This document shows positions 18,726 through 28,799 of a stretch of 64,000 bases of DNA, in pieces. The DNA comes from Chondrus crispus (Eukaryota > Rhodophyta > Florideophyceae > Gigartinales > Gigartinaceae). The notes under the pieces were generated by a model. That model saw only the letters and a program-made list of their open reading frames with translations. It searched no databases and was not told the DNA's origin. The translations under genes were made by a program, and so were the position numbers. The stretch covers positions 4,727 to 68,726 of the forward strand of contig NW_005179138.1 in the NCBI RefSeq assembly GCF_000350225.1. The letters run 5' to 3'. How positions within the stretch are numbered: the first letter of the stretch is position 1; each line of letters begins with the position of its first letter.

Positions 18726-21194
18726 ATGTCGGATCCCCCCCTTGCAGTCCTAGACTTGACCAGGATTCCACCTGACCCGTCACCCTCATCGGGCGTATTC
18801 CACCTCTCCGCCATCCACACGGCCGCGCTCTCACTGCACTGCTCTCTCCCTCGCCGCCCCCTCGCTCCCTCGCGAGTGGGGGCTTCTCGTTCCTTTCTGT
18901 CTGGCCCTGGCCATTCTCGCCACACCACTGTGGTCGTCCCCCCATTCGTGGGGTGTCTCGCCGTCCGGGCCGGTATGCCGTCCTCCATCGCAGGTCCTAC
19001 CTCCGCCCCCATTGCCGGCGTACCGGAACCTCCGCGCTCCTCGCCGCCTCCCTCTAGGGCCCCTGGTCCCTGCCGGCCGTCCGTCGCTGGCTTCGTGCCC
19101 CCAGAGGGGCGTATCACGAGGCAACCCGGCGCGGTCGTGCGCCCGTGGTCCACAGATCAGCCGTTCCAGAGGGTTCGCGGCTCCCGTGAGTCGACGTCGT
19201 CCGTCGAGATCGTTCCCGCCTCATGCGGTCGACCTGCCATCTCGTTGTCGCCTTCTGTCGACGAACCAGTGACGCAGCGAGCCGGCTTGCTGCGTCAGGG
19301 GTCGGTGGGAGTGCAGTCGCCGCCGCCGCTTCGTACTGTACGGCCCGGCGAGGGCTCGGGTGGCACCCCGTCAGAGTGGTTCGGGGTCCCACTTGAACGA
19401 TCGACGCCGCTCCCTCTCGACCGCCTGAAGTTCACCTGGTGTCATTATGCCCGCTCGGGGGTCACCGTCGGGGAACTGCTAGCGCGTGAGACCCTCCGCC
19501 CGGACTTGCTACGTGTACGCAAGGTCTATGAGGCGGGTCGGGGGGAGGAAGCCTCCCTCGTGTTGGGGCGTCTCCTCGCGGAGGGGGACGGGGCGGCCTA
19601 CCAGATCCCTACTGCGATCGTCGGCGATCGCACCTTTGCTTATAGCTTGGCCCAGGTAGAGTACGTTGATCGAATGGCGGATTACCTTATTAACCGTGGG
19701 TCGTCGCCCTCTCGTGAGTTCGTCCTGTCCATGGTCGTGGGACTGTACGTAAGCTCCCGTCCCTTCGCCTACTCAAAAACACGCGTCGCCTTGCAGAAGT
19801 CAGCTTGTTCGCTTATGAGGCTACACCGCGTGGCCATTGCTCCCCACGATTGGGCAGCCTATAGGCATTCCGGAGAAGCGGACGGCCGCGTCTTCCGATC
19901 GGCCGTCTTCGAGGACGGTCTCTTTCCAAGCGATTTTCCGTTACTCCCCACCGTGGTAGGGGAGTCACTCCTCTCGTTGGGAGTGCATCCCCTACTTCCG
20001 TACGTCTTAAAACACTTTGGGGTGGCGTGTACTGATCCGACGCACCCCGCACACGCCGCCCTGATGTACAACGTGGAGAGGGAATGGGCATGGGCACTCG
20101 GCAACGCTTTCATGAAAGAAGTATCCATCCATGGCCGGGTGTTCGTCCAGCCCATCAGCGTATTAGCCCACCTGGGGAGGGTAGCGTGGGACCTTCCCAA
20201 TGTCTCCCTACACCCGCTCGAGCGGAGTTCCCTACATGTACCTTGGACGTATGCCTTCGCCCTCGAGCTGATGCATCGAGCCTGTGATGCGGGGCCCCGT
20301 CACCTCCGTCACTGGACGGATTTCACCACTGGCGTACAGTCCTTGTTTCTGGCCTATGACCATCGATCCGACGCCTTCATGGCGCGGCCTACCGTCGCGC
20401 CACCCTCCACTAGGCCGTCGGGAGGCGGAGTCGGCTCGGCCTCACGACTGGCTCGAAAAAAACGTTACTGCGATCTAGACGGGGAGCCCCCGACTTTCCC
20501 TTTTTCGGGTACGAACCCGCCATCCGGACTGTCGGTGCCCGTGGGCAACCACCGCCGACCGGCGAGCCCTCAGCTTCCCCCAGTGCCTCCTCTTAACTCG
20601 GTCTCGACCCGTGCCGTCCCGAGCGGGGAAGCGCTACGTCGCCTGACGCTCGAGAGGGCAGATATCCATGACATACCAATCTTACATCGCGCCCTCGGGG
20701 ACGCGAGCGATCGTTCGTGGCAAGTGGAAAGGCTGCTGAGCACCCTTGCTAGCTGGTACTTGGCACGGGGCGACGAGGCCCGGGGCATCGCCGCGCAGAG
20801 CGACTCGCACATGTCCGAACTCTGCCACGTGCGTCGCGAGTTAACGAGGGTGCGCGAGTCAATGGCTACGCAGACCAGTGTACTCGAGCGGACGACCGCC
20901 GATCGGGACCGGTACCGGGCCGAGCGGGACGCACTTCGTGCTCCCCGCGGGGTGCCTCCGTCCACTTCGCGCCCGGCCTTGCGAGATCCTTACGAAGATC
21001 CGGGGCGTGAAGCCCCGGTGGCAGAGAGCGCTGCGACTCTCGAGGGCGGCGAGTCGCGCTGGACGCGTCACGACGAAGTGGCCATGCCTCCTCTCGAGAG
21101 GCTGGGCTCGGGGTTACCTCGCCACCCAAGTTATTGCCCTCCGGGTCTCTATGGATCGGGTCCAACAGCGGCACCCAACGGCTCGAGCCGTTGA
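18726..21194 (+). CDS. Antisense accessory protein of D (822 aa)
   Basis: This is a single open frame on the strand opposite to gag-pol, 59 bp inside the 3' LTR, with ATG in an acceptable context. Residues 1 to about 210 are Pro/Ser-rich and disordered. About 225-560 look globular and helical, including 'HFGVACTDPTHPAHAALMYNVE'. A Pro-rich linker follows (about 560-640). An Arg/Glu-rich heptad stretch, a likely coiled coil, follows ('VRRELTRVRESM...LERTTADRDRYRAERDALR', about 697-740). No membrane segment, signal peptide, zinc knuckle or envelope-like feature is present. Its globular part aligns loosely with the antisense products of A and C around 'YFGLSLNDSP...WMTFLSEW'. The function is unknown. 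A structural or regulatory role in the element's cycle is inference. Antisense ORFs between pol and the 3' LTR are known in some plant Ty3/gypsy elements of the Tat lineage. Confidence 0.7.
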   Translation: MSDPPLAVLDLTRIPPDPSPSSGVFHLSAIHTAALSLHCSLPRRPLAPSRVGASRSFLSGPGHSRHTTVVVPPFVGCLAVRAGMPSSIAGPTSAPIAGVPEPPRSSPPPSRAPGPCRPSVAGFVPPEGRITRQPGAVVRPWSTDQPFQRVRGSRESTSSVEIVPASCGRPAISLSPSVDEPVTQRAGLLRQGSVGVQSPPPLRTVRPGEGSGGTPSEWFGVPLERSTPLPLDRLKFTWCHYARSGVTVGELLARETLRPDLLRVRKVYEAGRGEEASLVLGRLLAEGDGAAYQIPTAIVGDRTFAYSLAQVEYVDRMADYLINRGSSPSREFVLSMVVGLYVSSRPFAYSKTRVALQKSACSLMRLHRVAIAPHDWAAYRHSGEADGRVFRSAVFEDGLFPSDFPLLPTVVGESLLSLGVHPLLPYVLKHFGVACTDPTHPAHAALMYNVEREWAWALGNAFMKEVSIHGRVFVQPISVLAHLGRVAWDLPNVSLHPLERSSLHVPWTYAFALELMHRACDAGPRHLRHWTDFTTGVQSLFLAYDHRSDAFMARPTVAPPSTRPSGGGVGSASRLARKKRYCDLDGEPPTFPFSGTNPPSGLSVPVGNHRRPASPQLPPVPPLNSVSTRAVPSGEALRRLTLERADIHDIPILHRALGDASDRSWQVERLLSTLASWYLARGDEARGIAAQSDSHMSELCHVRRELTRVRESMATQTSVLERTTADRDRYRAERDALRAPRGVPPSTSRPALRDPYEDPGREAPVAESAATLEGGESRWTRHDEVAMPPLERLGSGLPRHPSYCPPGLYGSGPTAAPNGSSR

Positions 21195-24105
21195 GTTCAC
21201 GGGCGTCAAGTCACCTCGACCCTTCATTCGGGTAAAGCCCTTCTCTTTCCCGTCTTGCTTTCCCTCCTTTCCTTGCGCCACTCCGCCAGCAGTTTCTTTC
21301 GTGTCCTTTCCCCCTCTCGCCACCACGGGGGGGCGTGGGCCGGTGGTTGCTTAAGCAACATGAAAATTGTCATGCACCGAGCACCGTTGATCGTGTGCCA
21401 GTTGTATTCCACGGCGGTACGTTCCCGCCGGTCCTAGGTCGCCCTGAGCCGTACTGAACTCCAATCACCCCCCCTCGAGGTCAGTGTTCTAGCTGCGTGT
21501 GCTGTACCAGTCGTCTGGTGCACTTTGTACCTTCGATGCGCGTCTGTAGGCCGGGCGTCCCGTGTGCGTTGGGCATGGGGTGTGCGCCCGGACATCATAC
21601 ACGCGTACCGTCGTCCCTGTAATTTCCTCTTCCTCTCGTAAAATTACTACCCTCTCATTGATGTCGTTCTCCGCCGTTCCGACTCCCGAGTACGGAGGTC
21701 GGCATCCATTTCGCGTTCCCCCCTCTCCTGCTCTGGGGCCGTAGCGGCGAAACTGCTGTTCGACAACAGCGACCGCTCGTTAACTCTTCGCAGGGTATCA
21801 TCGTTCAGCTTGCATCGATAGTCACCCTAGGGATTTCGTTTCCTCCAGACTTCCGGAATTCTCATGCCTTCCAGCCATGATTGTTTCCTCTGTATCGCGG
21901 GGGACCTTCCCTTCCGTCTGGAGTTCTCTGTCATAGTAGGGGGCCCCGAAAGCGTAGGCCGAGGAGTTAAGGCCTTGTGGGTAAGAGTCACCATCGACGG
22001 CGACAGACAGCGAACCCCCCGGGTGGCGCCGTTCATAGCTCTACTGTCGTGCGGGGAACGGTGTTAAGTCACGTTTTAGCAGCAAAGTTGTTCGCGCCAA
22101 GACGTTCGTTCGCCGTTCGACGTTAACCACCCCCTCGCCCCAGCGATCGGCTATGGGGAATGATTGTAGACCTATATTGCCAGGCAGAACGGCCGCGTGT
22201 TTGCGCAAAGACGGCGCGGGCCAACCGCGTTAGACCTTACGGCGTAGAGTACGGTGCGTGTGCGCGTCGTTGGCGCGCCTCTTTCTGCGACGCGGATGAG
22301 GTTTTGCTTGCGAACTGGCTGCAACCTCGCGGCTCCTTCGTTCTGTCCACGACCACTTCTTGAACTGAGGGTGCGGGGGGGTGTGACGGTGGTGCGGCGT
22401 GACGCTCCGAAGCGATACCCAGGGTGTCGGAGATGACGTCCGTCCCCATTTTGGTGCACTCCCTAAGAGTTTTTTTTGAAACCTCGTTCGGGGCTCCAAG
22501 GTTTTGACAGAGACCGCTCTGTCCGTAGTCGGCACCTATTCCAATGCTTAGGGAATCACGTAAGTAGCCGCTACCCCTTTGTCTTTGCGAATAGCAGAAC
22601 CCAAAACTTCCCTCCTCGCGTTCCTGTCCTTATCTTGTCGTATCCGCCACCTATACTACGTCGTTGATGGTGACGCGTGGTTGAGCGGCACGAAGGCACG
22701 CAGCGCGCTCCGCAGTCTCCGGTCACGCATCTCCTGCCCCGCGACATCCCTGGCGGACGCCCGTACTGTGGCCGTTTCTCTCGAATCGCCTCCGATTACC
22801 GCACGCCCCCCTTACGAACTGCACCATCCGTATGGCGGGGGCGCCCCGGGGCACGGACGCAACCTTCCCGCGCGCGAGCTCGACTGCTCTTGACCTCGAT
22901 CCCGTGCCCTTCATCCTCCAAGTCGCCCTTCGCGATGTACTCAGCACCCGGCACGACGGCCAGTGCACGCGCGGCAACGGTGGGTGGTGGGGTCGTATAC
23001 GTATCTGTGGAGCACACGATCCGCGTGCCGCCGTCGATTGCGTGTCGGTCGTACCGCACGCGCGTACACGTGTCGCACGTGGCCCGCGATTTCCGATGTA
23101 ATTTTTGCCCCATTTTTTTGGACATGACAGCAGCATGCCGCACACGCGTACACACCCGTGTCTACGTGCATTCTCCCATACTGTCACTTTCTCGTCAAAG
23201 TCTGTGTATGGCGGTGGTTCGTCGCTGGGCCAGCAGCGCGTTGGATTTGGCATACAGTGCTCCTCATGAGGTATTTCCCCTTATTTCTTAGGGTAATTTC
23301 CCAATTAATTTTGGGATAGCGCTGCAGAAACGACGGCGGAGTCGGCGCCGAGCGCCAGTGCCGACCAGGCGTATTAACGTCGGACTGGGGTGGCGTCCGT
23401 CTGTCCGCAGCTCCTCTCCTGCCTTCGCGTGGCTATACGAACAAAAGCGAACCCCAGAGCCCTTCGAGGCACGCTTGCCGCAATGACGCCTTTCGCGTTC
23501 CTGCCACCACGTGAGGCTTCTTCTTCTCCCTCGTTCCCGTTTGCCTTTCGGCCAGGAGGGGGATGCCGAGGCATCCTCCCCGAAAGGGGCCGACGCGCCT
23601 AAGCGTAACTCATCGGGTTACCCCGGCTACCCAACGGGCGATCTCGCCTTCCCTCGTCCCATCTGTTCTTACGAGGGACGTTCCTCTCGAGGCCGTACGT
23701 ACTGCCTAGTGCTTCAGTGCTGCATAATTGGCCTTGGTCAGTCAATACGTCTTGACATCTTCGCGCCCTCTCTTACTTGCCGGTATCTCTTGTGTTCCTC
23801 AGGGGATCGTTCGCCTCGTTCTCCTGCTTGTCGCATCACGACCGATTTTCGTGGGACAGTGCGTGCTGTCTTCTCTCCCGCACCTTCTCGGTTTCGGTGG
23901 TTGTCGTCGGACGGCTTGATCGTCCCTACGTTCTGGCACGACCGCTTCCTGTCGTGTCTGCCTTGTTCGTCCGTACGTCTGGGCGTCTGGCTTCGTCTTC
24001 TGTGGGGTCCCTTCGATAAGGACAGCTGTACTTCCGCGCTTCTCCTTTCGGTTAGCTCGTACTGTCCGATTTTAATCCGCGACAGAGCGGTTGAGGGCCC
24101 CCTCC
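21195..24105. other. Region between antisense ORF and pol in D, no supported gene
   Basis: About 2.9 kb with only short frames, the longest on the plus strand at 22677-23291 and 23511-24164. They have low-complexity Arg/Pro/Ser composition and no recognisable domain. The tail of the antisense transcript and that of gag-pol must meet here. Confidence 0.4.
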
Positions 24106-27100
24106 TCAAGACTGAACGTCCGCGTTCAGTTCGGAGAGGAGTTCCCTACCTGTACGCGTCCTGAGTCTTTTCGCGTAGCGCGACACTAACTCCTCGGGGA
24201 CGTGTGTACGCGCTGTCCAAGTGGGTTGGTCGTAGTCCGCCCACTTGATGAGGAACTCCGTAGTTCCGTCCTCTATGGTTCGATGCCGGAGTAGTCGTTC
24301 GACGGCATACTGAGTACCCTTGGTGACCTTGTCGGCAAGGTCATCCGGGGTTGTCGTGCTCGTCCGCGGTGCACCCGTCGGCGGTGGCGCATACACGCAG
24401 CGATCTGCGGAGACGCGCTCGGTGACACCATCACGATCGATCGTGATGGTACAGCGGTCATTGGCGAGCACGCGGTAGGGTCCGACAGCGGGCGAGGCGA
24501 GCTTGTTCGATGTCTTAGCCCCATCGATGGGGTTGAGATATACGTATTCTCCGGGACGGAGGCGGGCATTAATACGTCGTATGCGCTTATCGAAGTCGCG
24601 CTTGTAGCGAGCCTGCGTCCGACGCAGGCTGGCATAGGCCTTCTGGATAGTCGAGTCCAAGGTTTTGAGGAACTCGGCACGGTGGTTCCCCCTATCGGAA
24701 GGGGGCGTGTCGCCGTCCGCCTGTCGGAGAGAGAACTCCGGCGGTGGCCTGCTGAGCACGAGCTCAAACGGCGTGGTGCGTGTGGTGCGATGTACGTGGG
24801 AGTTGTACGCGTATGTAAGCGGCCCCACGTACACATCCCAGTCGTTCTGGTGTTCACCCACGTAGTTCCTCAGCATCGAGGCGATTGTTCGGTTATATCG
24901 CTCGACTTGCCCGTTCGTCTGGGGATGGTACGCCGAAGTGTACAAATTCGTTATCCCCAGAACACGGCACGTGCTGTGGAAGAACTTGGCATTAAACTGA
25001 GGGCCGTTGTCCGAAAGCAACGTGCGAGTGACGCCGTATTTGAACACCCACGACTCGCAGAACGCAACTGCGACGGTGTATGCGGTTATTGTCCGGAGCG
25101 CCACGACTTGCGTCAGCTTACTAAAACGGTCCGTAGTCACGAGCAGGAATCGTTTTCCTGTCTTCGTCTTAAGGAGCGGCCCCAAGATGTCGATGGCGAG
25201 GCTCTCGAGAGGCCTCGTAGCTGGGAACAATCTCAATCGATTGAGATATTTCCTCAGCTTGACCCGGTTCATCGCACAGGTCCGACACCCTCGCACTGTG
25301 GCTGCCACGTCTGCAGCCAGGTGGGGCCAGTAGTACTCGCGTCGAAGTGCGTAGTACATACGGTTCTGGCCCGGGTGCCCCGCGATGGCCGGGTTGTGGC
25401 ACAGGCGGAGGAGCCTGGCGCGGAGCGTCCGAGGCACCACCACCTGTACGGTGTCGGGATCGAAGGGGTGTCTCCGTTTGAGCACCCCTTGGTGGTCCTC
25501 GAAGAACGCGGAGTCTCGAGACTCAGACTGTCGTGCCAAAACGGTTTGGCAGAAGTCACCCACGCGTTGCTCCTCGGCTATCTCCTCTATCGTAAGAGGG
25601 GCCGGAAGGTCGTCCTGCGGTAGGGCAACCGGGGAGTCGAGCGCGCCAGCCTCGGGGTCTTCGGTGCGCTGGATGTCGGCGGCGTCGAACTCGTCGTTCT
25701 CCTCCCAAAACGAATTGGGTCCTTGGAGATCGGGGGCTTCGTCGTCGCCTCGCGGTTCGTCGCGCGTCCGTACGCGCGGCCTTGGTCGGGCTTCGGCTTG
25801 GTTCCGTGTCGTTACGAAGACATGGACGGCCTGATGATCACAGCTCGCGGTACAGGCGTAGTCCGCGAGCTCATTCGATACGTCTCGAACGGTCGTGCCC
25901 CCGTCGAAGGTGGGAATGTCGTCATCCACCTCGACGGTGAGGCGAGGGTCATCGGCGACACGAGGCGACACGAGGCGTGACAGGGCATCAGGCACCTGAT
26001 GCACGCGCCCGGGGCGGTACTGAATGGTGAAATCGTATTCAGCCGGACGTAGTCGCCACCGGGTGAGTCTTCCCGAGCTCTCCGTGAGCGACATGAGCCA
26101 TCGGAGGTCGTCGTGATCCGTCCGGACGGTGAACTTGGTTCCTTCGATGTACGGCGGCAGTGTGCGGACGGCCCACACCACGGCGAAGCACTCACGCTCC
26201 GTAGTGCTGTAGTTCCGTTCGCTATCGCTTAGCGAGTACGACCAGTACCCAACGGGGCGCCAATCGTTTGGCTCGTCGTGCTCCTGTAGGAGGGTGCACC
26301 CCAGTTGATATGCACTGGCGTCAGTGTCCAACAGGTATGGTCGGCCGTACCGCGGTAGCGCGAGGATCGGCGGGGAGATCATCGCCGCCTTCAGGCTTTC
26401 GAAAGCCTGAATCTGAACCTCCGTTGGGTTATCGAAGTCGTGATTCGAGTCCTTGCGCGTTATATCGGTTAACGGACGGGCAATCTTCGAGAAGCCCTTG
26501 ACGAAGCGACGATACACGTTACACGCCCCGAGGAACGAGCGCACCTGCGTCAGCGTCCTCGGGAACGTGAACGTCTTGAAGGCATCGATTGCCGTATCAG
26601 CCACGCTCAGCTTACCTGGGGATATAACGTGCCCCAGGTAGTGCACCTTCGGACGGAAGAAGCTGCACTTCTTGAGCTTGAGGGAGATGCCGGCACTCCG
26701 CAACAAGCTCAAGACGGTATCGAGATAGCTTGCGTGTTCCGCGTCCGTACGTGAGAACACGATAACGTCATCGAGATAGACGAGGCATATTTGCCAGCGG
26801 ACTCCGGAGAGTATGATATCGAGGGCACGTTGGAAGGTGGCCGGTGCCCCTTTCAATCCAAACGGCATGCGCAAATGGCGGTACGTACCCATATGTGTCG
26901 TGAAGGTAGTCTTATCCCGGTCCTCCGGAGCGACCGGGATCTGCCAATAACGGGAATTGCAGTCCAGCGTCGTAAAGACGGCTGCATCTCCTAACGAGTC
27001 GATGCAGTCGTCCATACGCGGCAGCGGATACGAATCCGCTGCAGTCTTCGCGTTGAGACGCCGGTAGTCCACGCAGAACCGAAGAGAGCCGTCTTTCTTC

Positions 27101-27486
27101 GGTACGAGCACCACCGGGGACGCCCACTCGGTGCTCGCGGGCTCGATAACCCCTGCGTTCAACATCTTGTTGACCTCCTTCGCGACCATTTCGCGCATGG
27201 CCGGGCCCTTTCGATAGGGCATAGAACGAATTGGTTTCGTTCCCGGTTCGAGGGGAATGCGGTGCTCTGTGGCTTGGATCGTTCCGAGCGCACCGCTCCA
27301 CAGACTCGAGTGCTTACGGAGCATTTCGAGCACGTGGCCACGGAGCTTGTCATCGTCGAGGTATGACAAGTCAATTTCTTTTTCCCAATCCATCGGTGGA
27401 TTTTCGGGATCCTTCTGCTGGGGGTACAGTACCCTCCGCCGTCGGTTGGGGTATAGGTGACCGGTCGTCCGGGTCAACCCCTTCAC
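24106..27486 (-). CDS. pol: Pol of D: RT, RNase H, integrase, chromodomain (1126 aa)
   Basis: Reverse transcriptase lies at about residues 70-260, with the catalytic 'YLDD' at 237-240 (26767-26778). RNase H follows with 'TDASAYQLG'. The integrase has an HHCC zinc-binding region ('HNPAIAGHPG...CRTCAMNRV') and a DDE core: Asp in 'AIDILG' (about 764), Asp in 'LSDNGPQF' (about 825) and Glu in 'NGQVERYNRT' (about 862). A GPY/F module ('VGPYRVLAND') and a C-terminal chromodomain from about 1060 ('AVERLLRHR...EFLIKWADYDQPTW') complete it. The frame overlaps the protease frame by 116 nt in a different phase, so synthesis needs a frameshift or an internal start. Chromodomains steer integration towards particular histone marks in chromoviruses. 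No stop or missing catalytic residue is seen. Confidence 0.93.
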   Translation of the reverse strand: MKGLTRTTGHLYPNRRRRVLYPQQKDPENPPMDWEKEIDLSYLDDDKLRGHVLEMLRKHSSLWSGALGTIQATEHRIPLEPGTKPIRSMPYRKGPAMREMVAKEVNKMLNAGVIEPASTEWASPVVLVPKKDGSLRFCVDYRRLNAKTAADSYPLPRMDDCIDSLGDAAVFTTLDCNSRYWQIPVAPEDRDKTTFTTHMGTYRHLRMPFGLKGAPATFQRALDIILSGVRWQICLVYLDDVIVFSRTDAEHASYLDTVLSLLRSAGISLKLKKCSFFRPKVHYLGHVISPGKLSVADTAIDAFKTFTFPRTLTQVRSFLGACNVYRRFVKGFSKIARPLTDITRKDSNHDFDNPTEVQIQAFESLKAAMISPPILALPRYGRPYLLDTDASAYQLGCTLLQEHDEPNDWRPVGYWSYSLSDSERNYSTTERECFAVVWAVRTLPPYIEGTKFTVRTDHDDLRWLMSLTESSGRLTRWRLRPAEYDFTIQYRPGRVHQVPDALSRLVSPRVADDPRLTVEVDDDIPTFDGGTTVRDVSNELADYACTASCDHQAVHVFVTTRNQAEARPRPRVRTRDEPRGDDEAPDLQGPNSFWEENDEFDAADIQRTEDPEAGALDSPVALPQDDLPAPLTIEEIAEEQRVGDFCQTVLARQSESRDSAFFEDHQGVLKRRHPFDPDTVQVVVPRTLRARLLRLCHNPAIAGHPGQNRMYYALRREYYWPHLAADVAATVRGCRTCAMNRVKLRKYLNRLRLFPATRPLESLAIDILGPLLKTKTGKRFLLVTTDRFSKLTQVVALRTITAYTVAVAFCESWVFKYGVTRTLLSDNGPQFNAKFFHSTCRVLGITNLYTSAYHPQTNGQVERYNRTIASMLRNYVGEHQNDWDVYVGPLTYAYNSHVHRTTRTTPFELVLSRPPPEFSLRQADGDTPPSDRGNHRAEFLKTLDSTIQKAYASLRRTQARYKRDFDKRIRRINARLRPGEYVYLNPIDGAKTSNKLASPAVGPYRVLANDRCTITIDRDGVTERVSADRCVYAPPPTGAPRTSTTTPDDLADKVTKGTQYAVERLLRHRTIEDGTTEFLIKWADYDQPTWTARTHVPEELVSRYAKRLRTRTGRELLSELNADVQS

Positions 27487-28687
27487 TCCCCGCGGTTGCC
27501 TTCTCGTCGGAGCTAGATCGGCCAGCTCCGACCTCTCCGACTTGATCTGTCAAGTCGGTCAGGTGAAACGCGAGCGCGACCCCCTCAGCGACTCGACGTT
27601 CGGGCGTGAGGATCGCGAGGGGGTTGCGCTTCGCGTATCCCACGACGGTGTGCTTCGGAAGCCGCCTCTCCCGTCGCGAGAAGTTCGCGACGATGACTTC
27701 GAATGTCTGGTTCGGCAGGACTTCCGCGACGCCATTCGTCAGCCTCACTCCATGCCGGTGTTGGAGTGAGGGCTTGGGCTCCAGGAACACGAGACCCCTC
27801 CCCGCGGTTGTCACACGCACATAGGCTTGCGACATCGCGGGGATGGTAGCCCAGCGGGCGATTCGGATCGCCTGGGGGGCGTCCTTGCGTACCTCCGGAC
27901 GACTCGTTTGGCGACCATGTCGCCTGGTAGGGGGAGTCGGTTCCCCCTTCCCATTGACGATGGCTACCGAGCCACCGTGACGAAGTTCGAGCTTCTGTTC
28001 GTCGATGTCGATGCTGCGTATGTGCGCATCAATGAACGCGGTCCCAAGTAGAACGTGAACAGCGAGTTGTTCGGCCACTACGAAAGGTATGCGGAACGTC
28101 GTGTTCCGCAGCCGGACCGCGAGGCGGACGACCGACGTAAGTCGAAGCGGGTTACTGTTCGCGCCAGCCAGGCGTGGTAATGGCGCGTCCCGTATTACGT
28201 AGCGAGCCCAGTCGGGAGGAAGGTCGGCCTTCCTCACCAAGTTGTAGCCTGAGCACGTGTCGACGGCGATCGTGTGGGGCTGAAACGCGTTGCCTTCGGT
28301 GACCACGGAGCCCAAGACGTTATATATTTTCGACGTCATGAGGCATACGAGGCCATCGACCACCTTGGGCGCGACCTTATCGGTGAGGTCGTTCCGCCGG
28401 GGCCTTCGACTTCGGCATTGGCCCCTCTTGCGTTTCCTTCGGCTCGAGCCCGGGGACGTTCGCGTCTCAGTGACGCCCGTCCAGGTGCTGGAGTCCGTAC
28501 GAGGTGGACTTTTCGTCGGCGACCTTGGGCTCACCGGGGTCAGGAGCTCGACCGACTCGTGTCGGCCGGCGTTAACCGCGTCTCGCTCGTTGCGCGTCAC
28601 TGGGATGTCGGGTGTCCCTGTGGTGCCTTCTTCCAACATCGGGTCTACGTGGGCCTCGGTGTTGGGATTCTCCTGCAATGTCGACAT
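27371..28687 (-). CDS. Protease ORF of D (438 aa)
   Basis: The frame lies between gag and RT in its own phase. A retropepsin-like core has 'AVDTCSGYNLV' where the usual motif is Asp-Thr/Ser-Gly. It is followed by 'LPDWARYV...LAGANSNPLRLTS', 'VVAEQLAVHVLLGTAF' (the hydrophobic-hydrophobic-Gly signature) and a downstream 'VVGYAKRNP' segment. The Gly to Cys change at the active-site triad is odd, because the homologous frames in A and C keep DTG. It may still be active, since Asp-Thr is retained, or cleavage may be altered. The N-terminal 100 residues are disordered. Confidence 0.75.
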   Translation of the reverse strand: MSTLQENPNTEAHVDPMLEEGTTGTPDIPVTRNERDAVNAGRHESVELLTPVSPRSPTKSPPRTDSSTWTGVTETRTSPGSSRRKRKRGQCRSRRPRRNDLTDKVAPKVVDGLVCLMTSKIYNVLGSVVTEGNAFQPHTIAVDTCSGYNLVRKADLPPDWARYVIRDAPLPRLAGANSNPLRLTSVVRLAVRLRNTTFRIPFVVAEQLAVHVLLGTAFIDAHIRSIDIDEQKLELRHGGSVAIVNGKGEPTPPTRRHGRQTSRPEVRKDAPQAIRIARWATIPAMSQAYVRVTTAGRGLVFLEPKPSLQHRHGVRLTNGVAEVLPNQTFEVIVANFSRRERRLPKHTVVGYAKRNPLAILTPERRVAEGVALAFHLTDLTDQVGEVGAGRSSSDEKATAGSEGVDPDDRSPIPQPTAEGTVPPAEGSRKSTDGLGKRN

Positions 28688-28799
28688 TGCTGGAGTCCCC
28701 GTGCTCGACTCCGATAGCAGGGGATGTATTATCGGACAATACCGCCCGTGTCCTTGGCCAGCACGCGGGGACCGGTCAAGTTCATAGGGAAAAGACGGC

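Noticed and set aside
18726-21194. Envelope gene for the antisense ORF of D
   Set aside because: No signal peptide, transmembrane segment or cleavage site, and the orientation is opposite to gag-pol. Envelope genes of errantivirus-like elements are in sense orientation.
24682-25834. Plus-strand ORFs of up to 313 codons opposite D pol
   Set aside because: They mirror integrase and RNase H codons on the other strand, have Arg/Val shadow composition and no counterpart opposite A or C pol.
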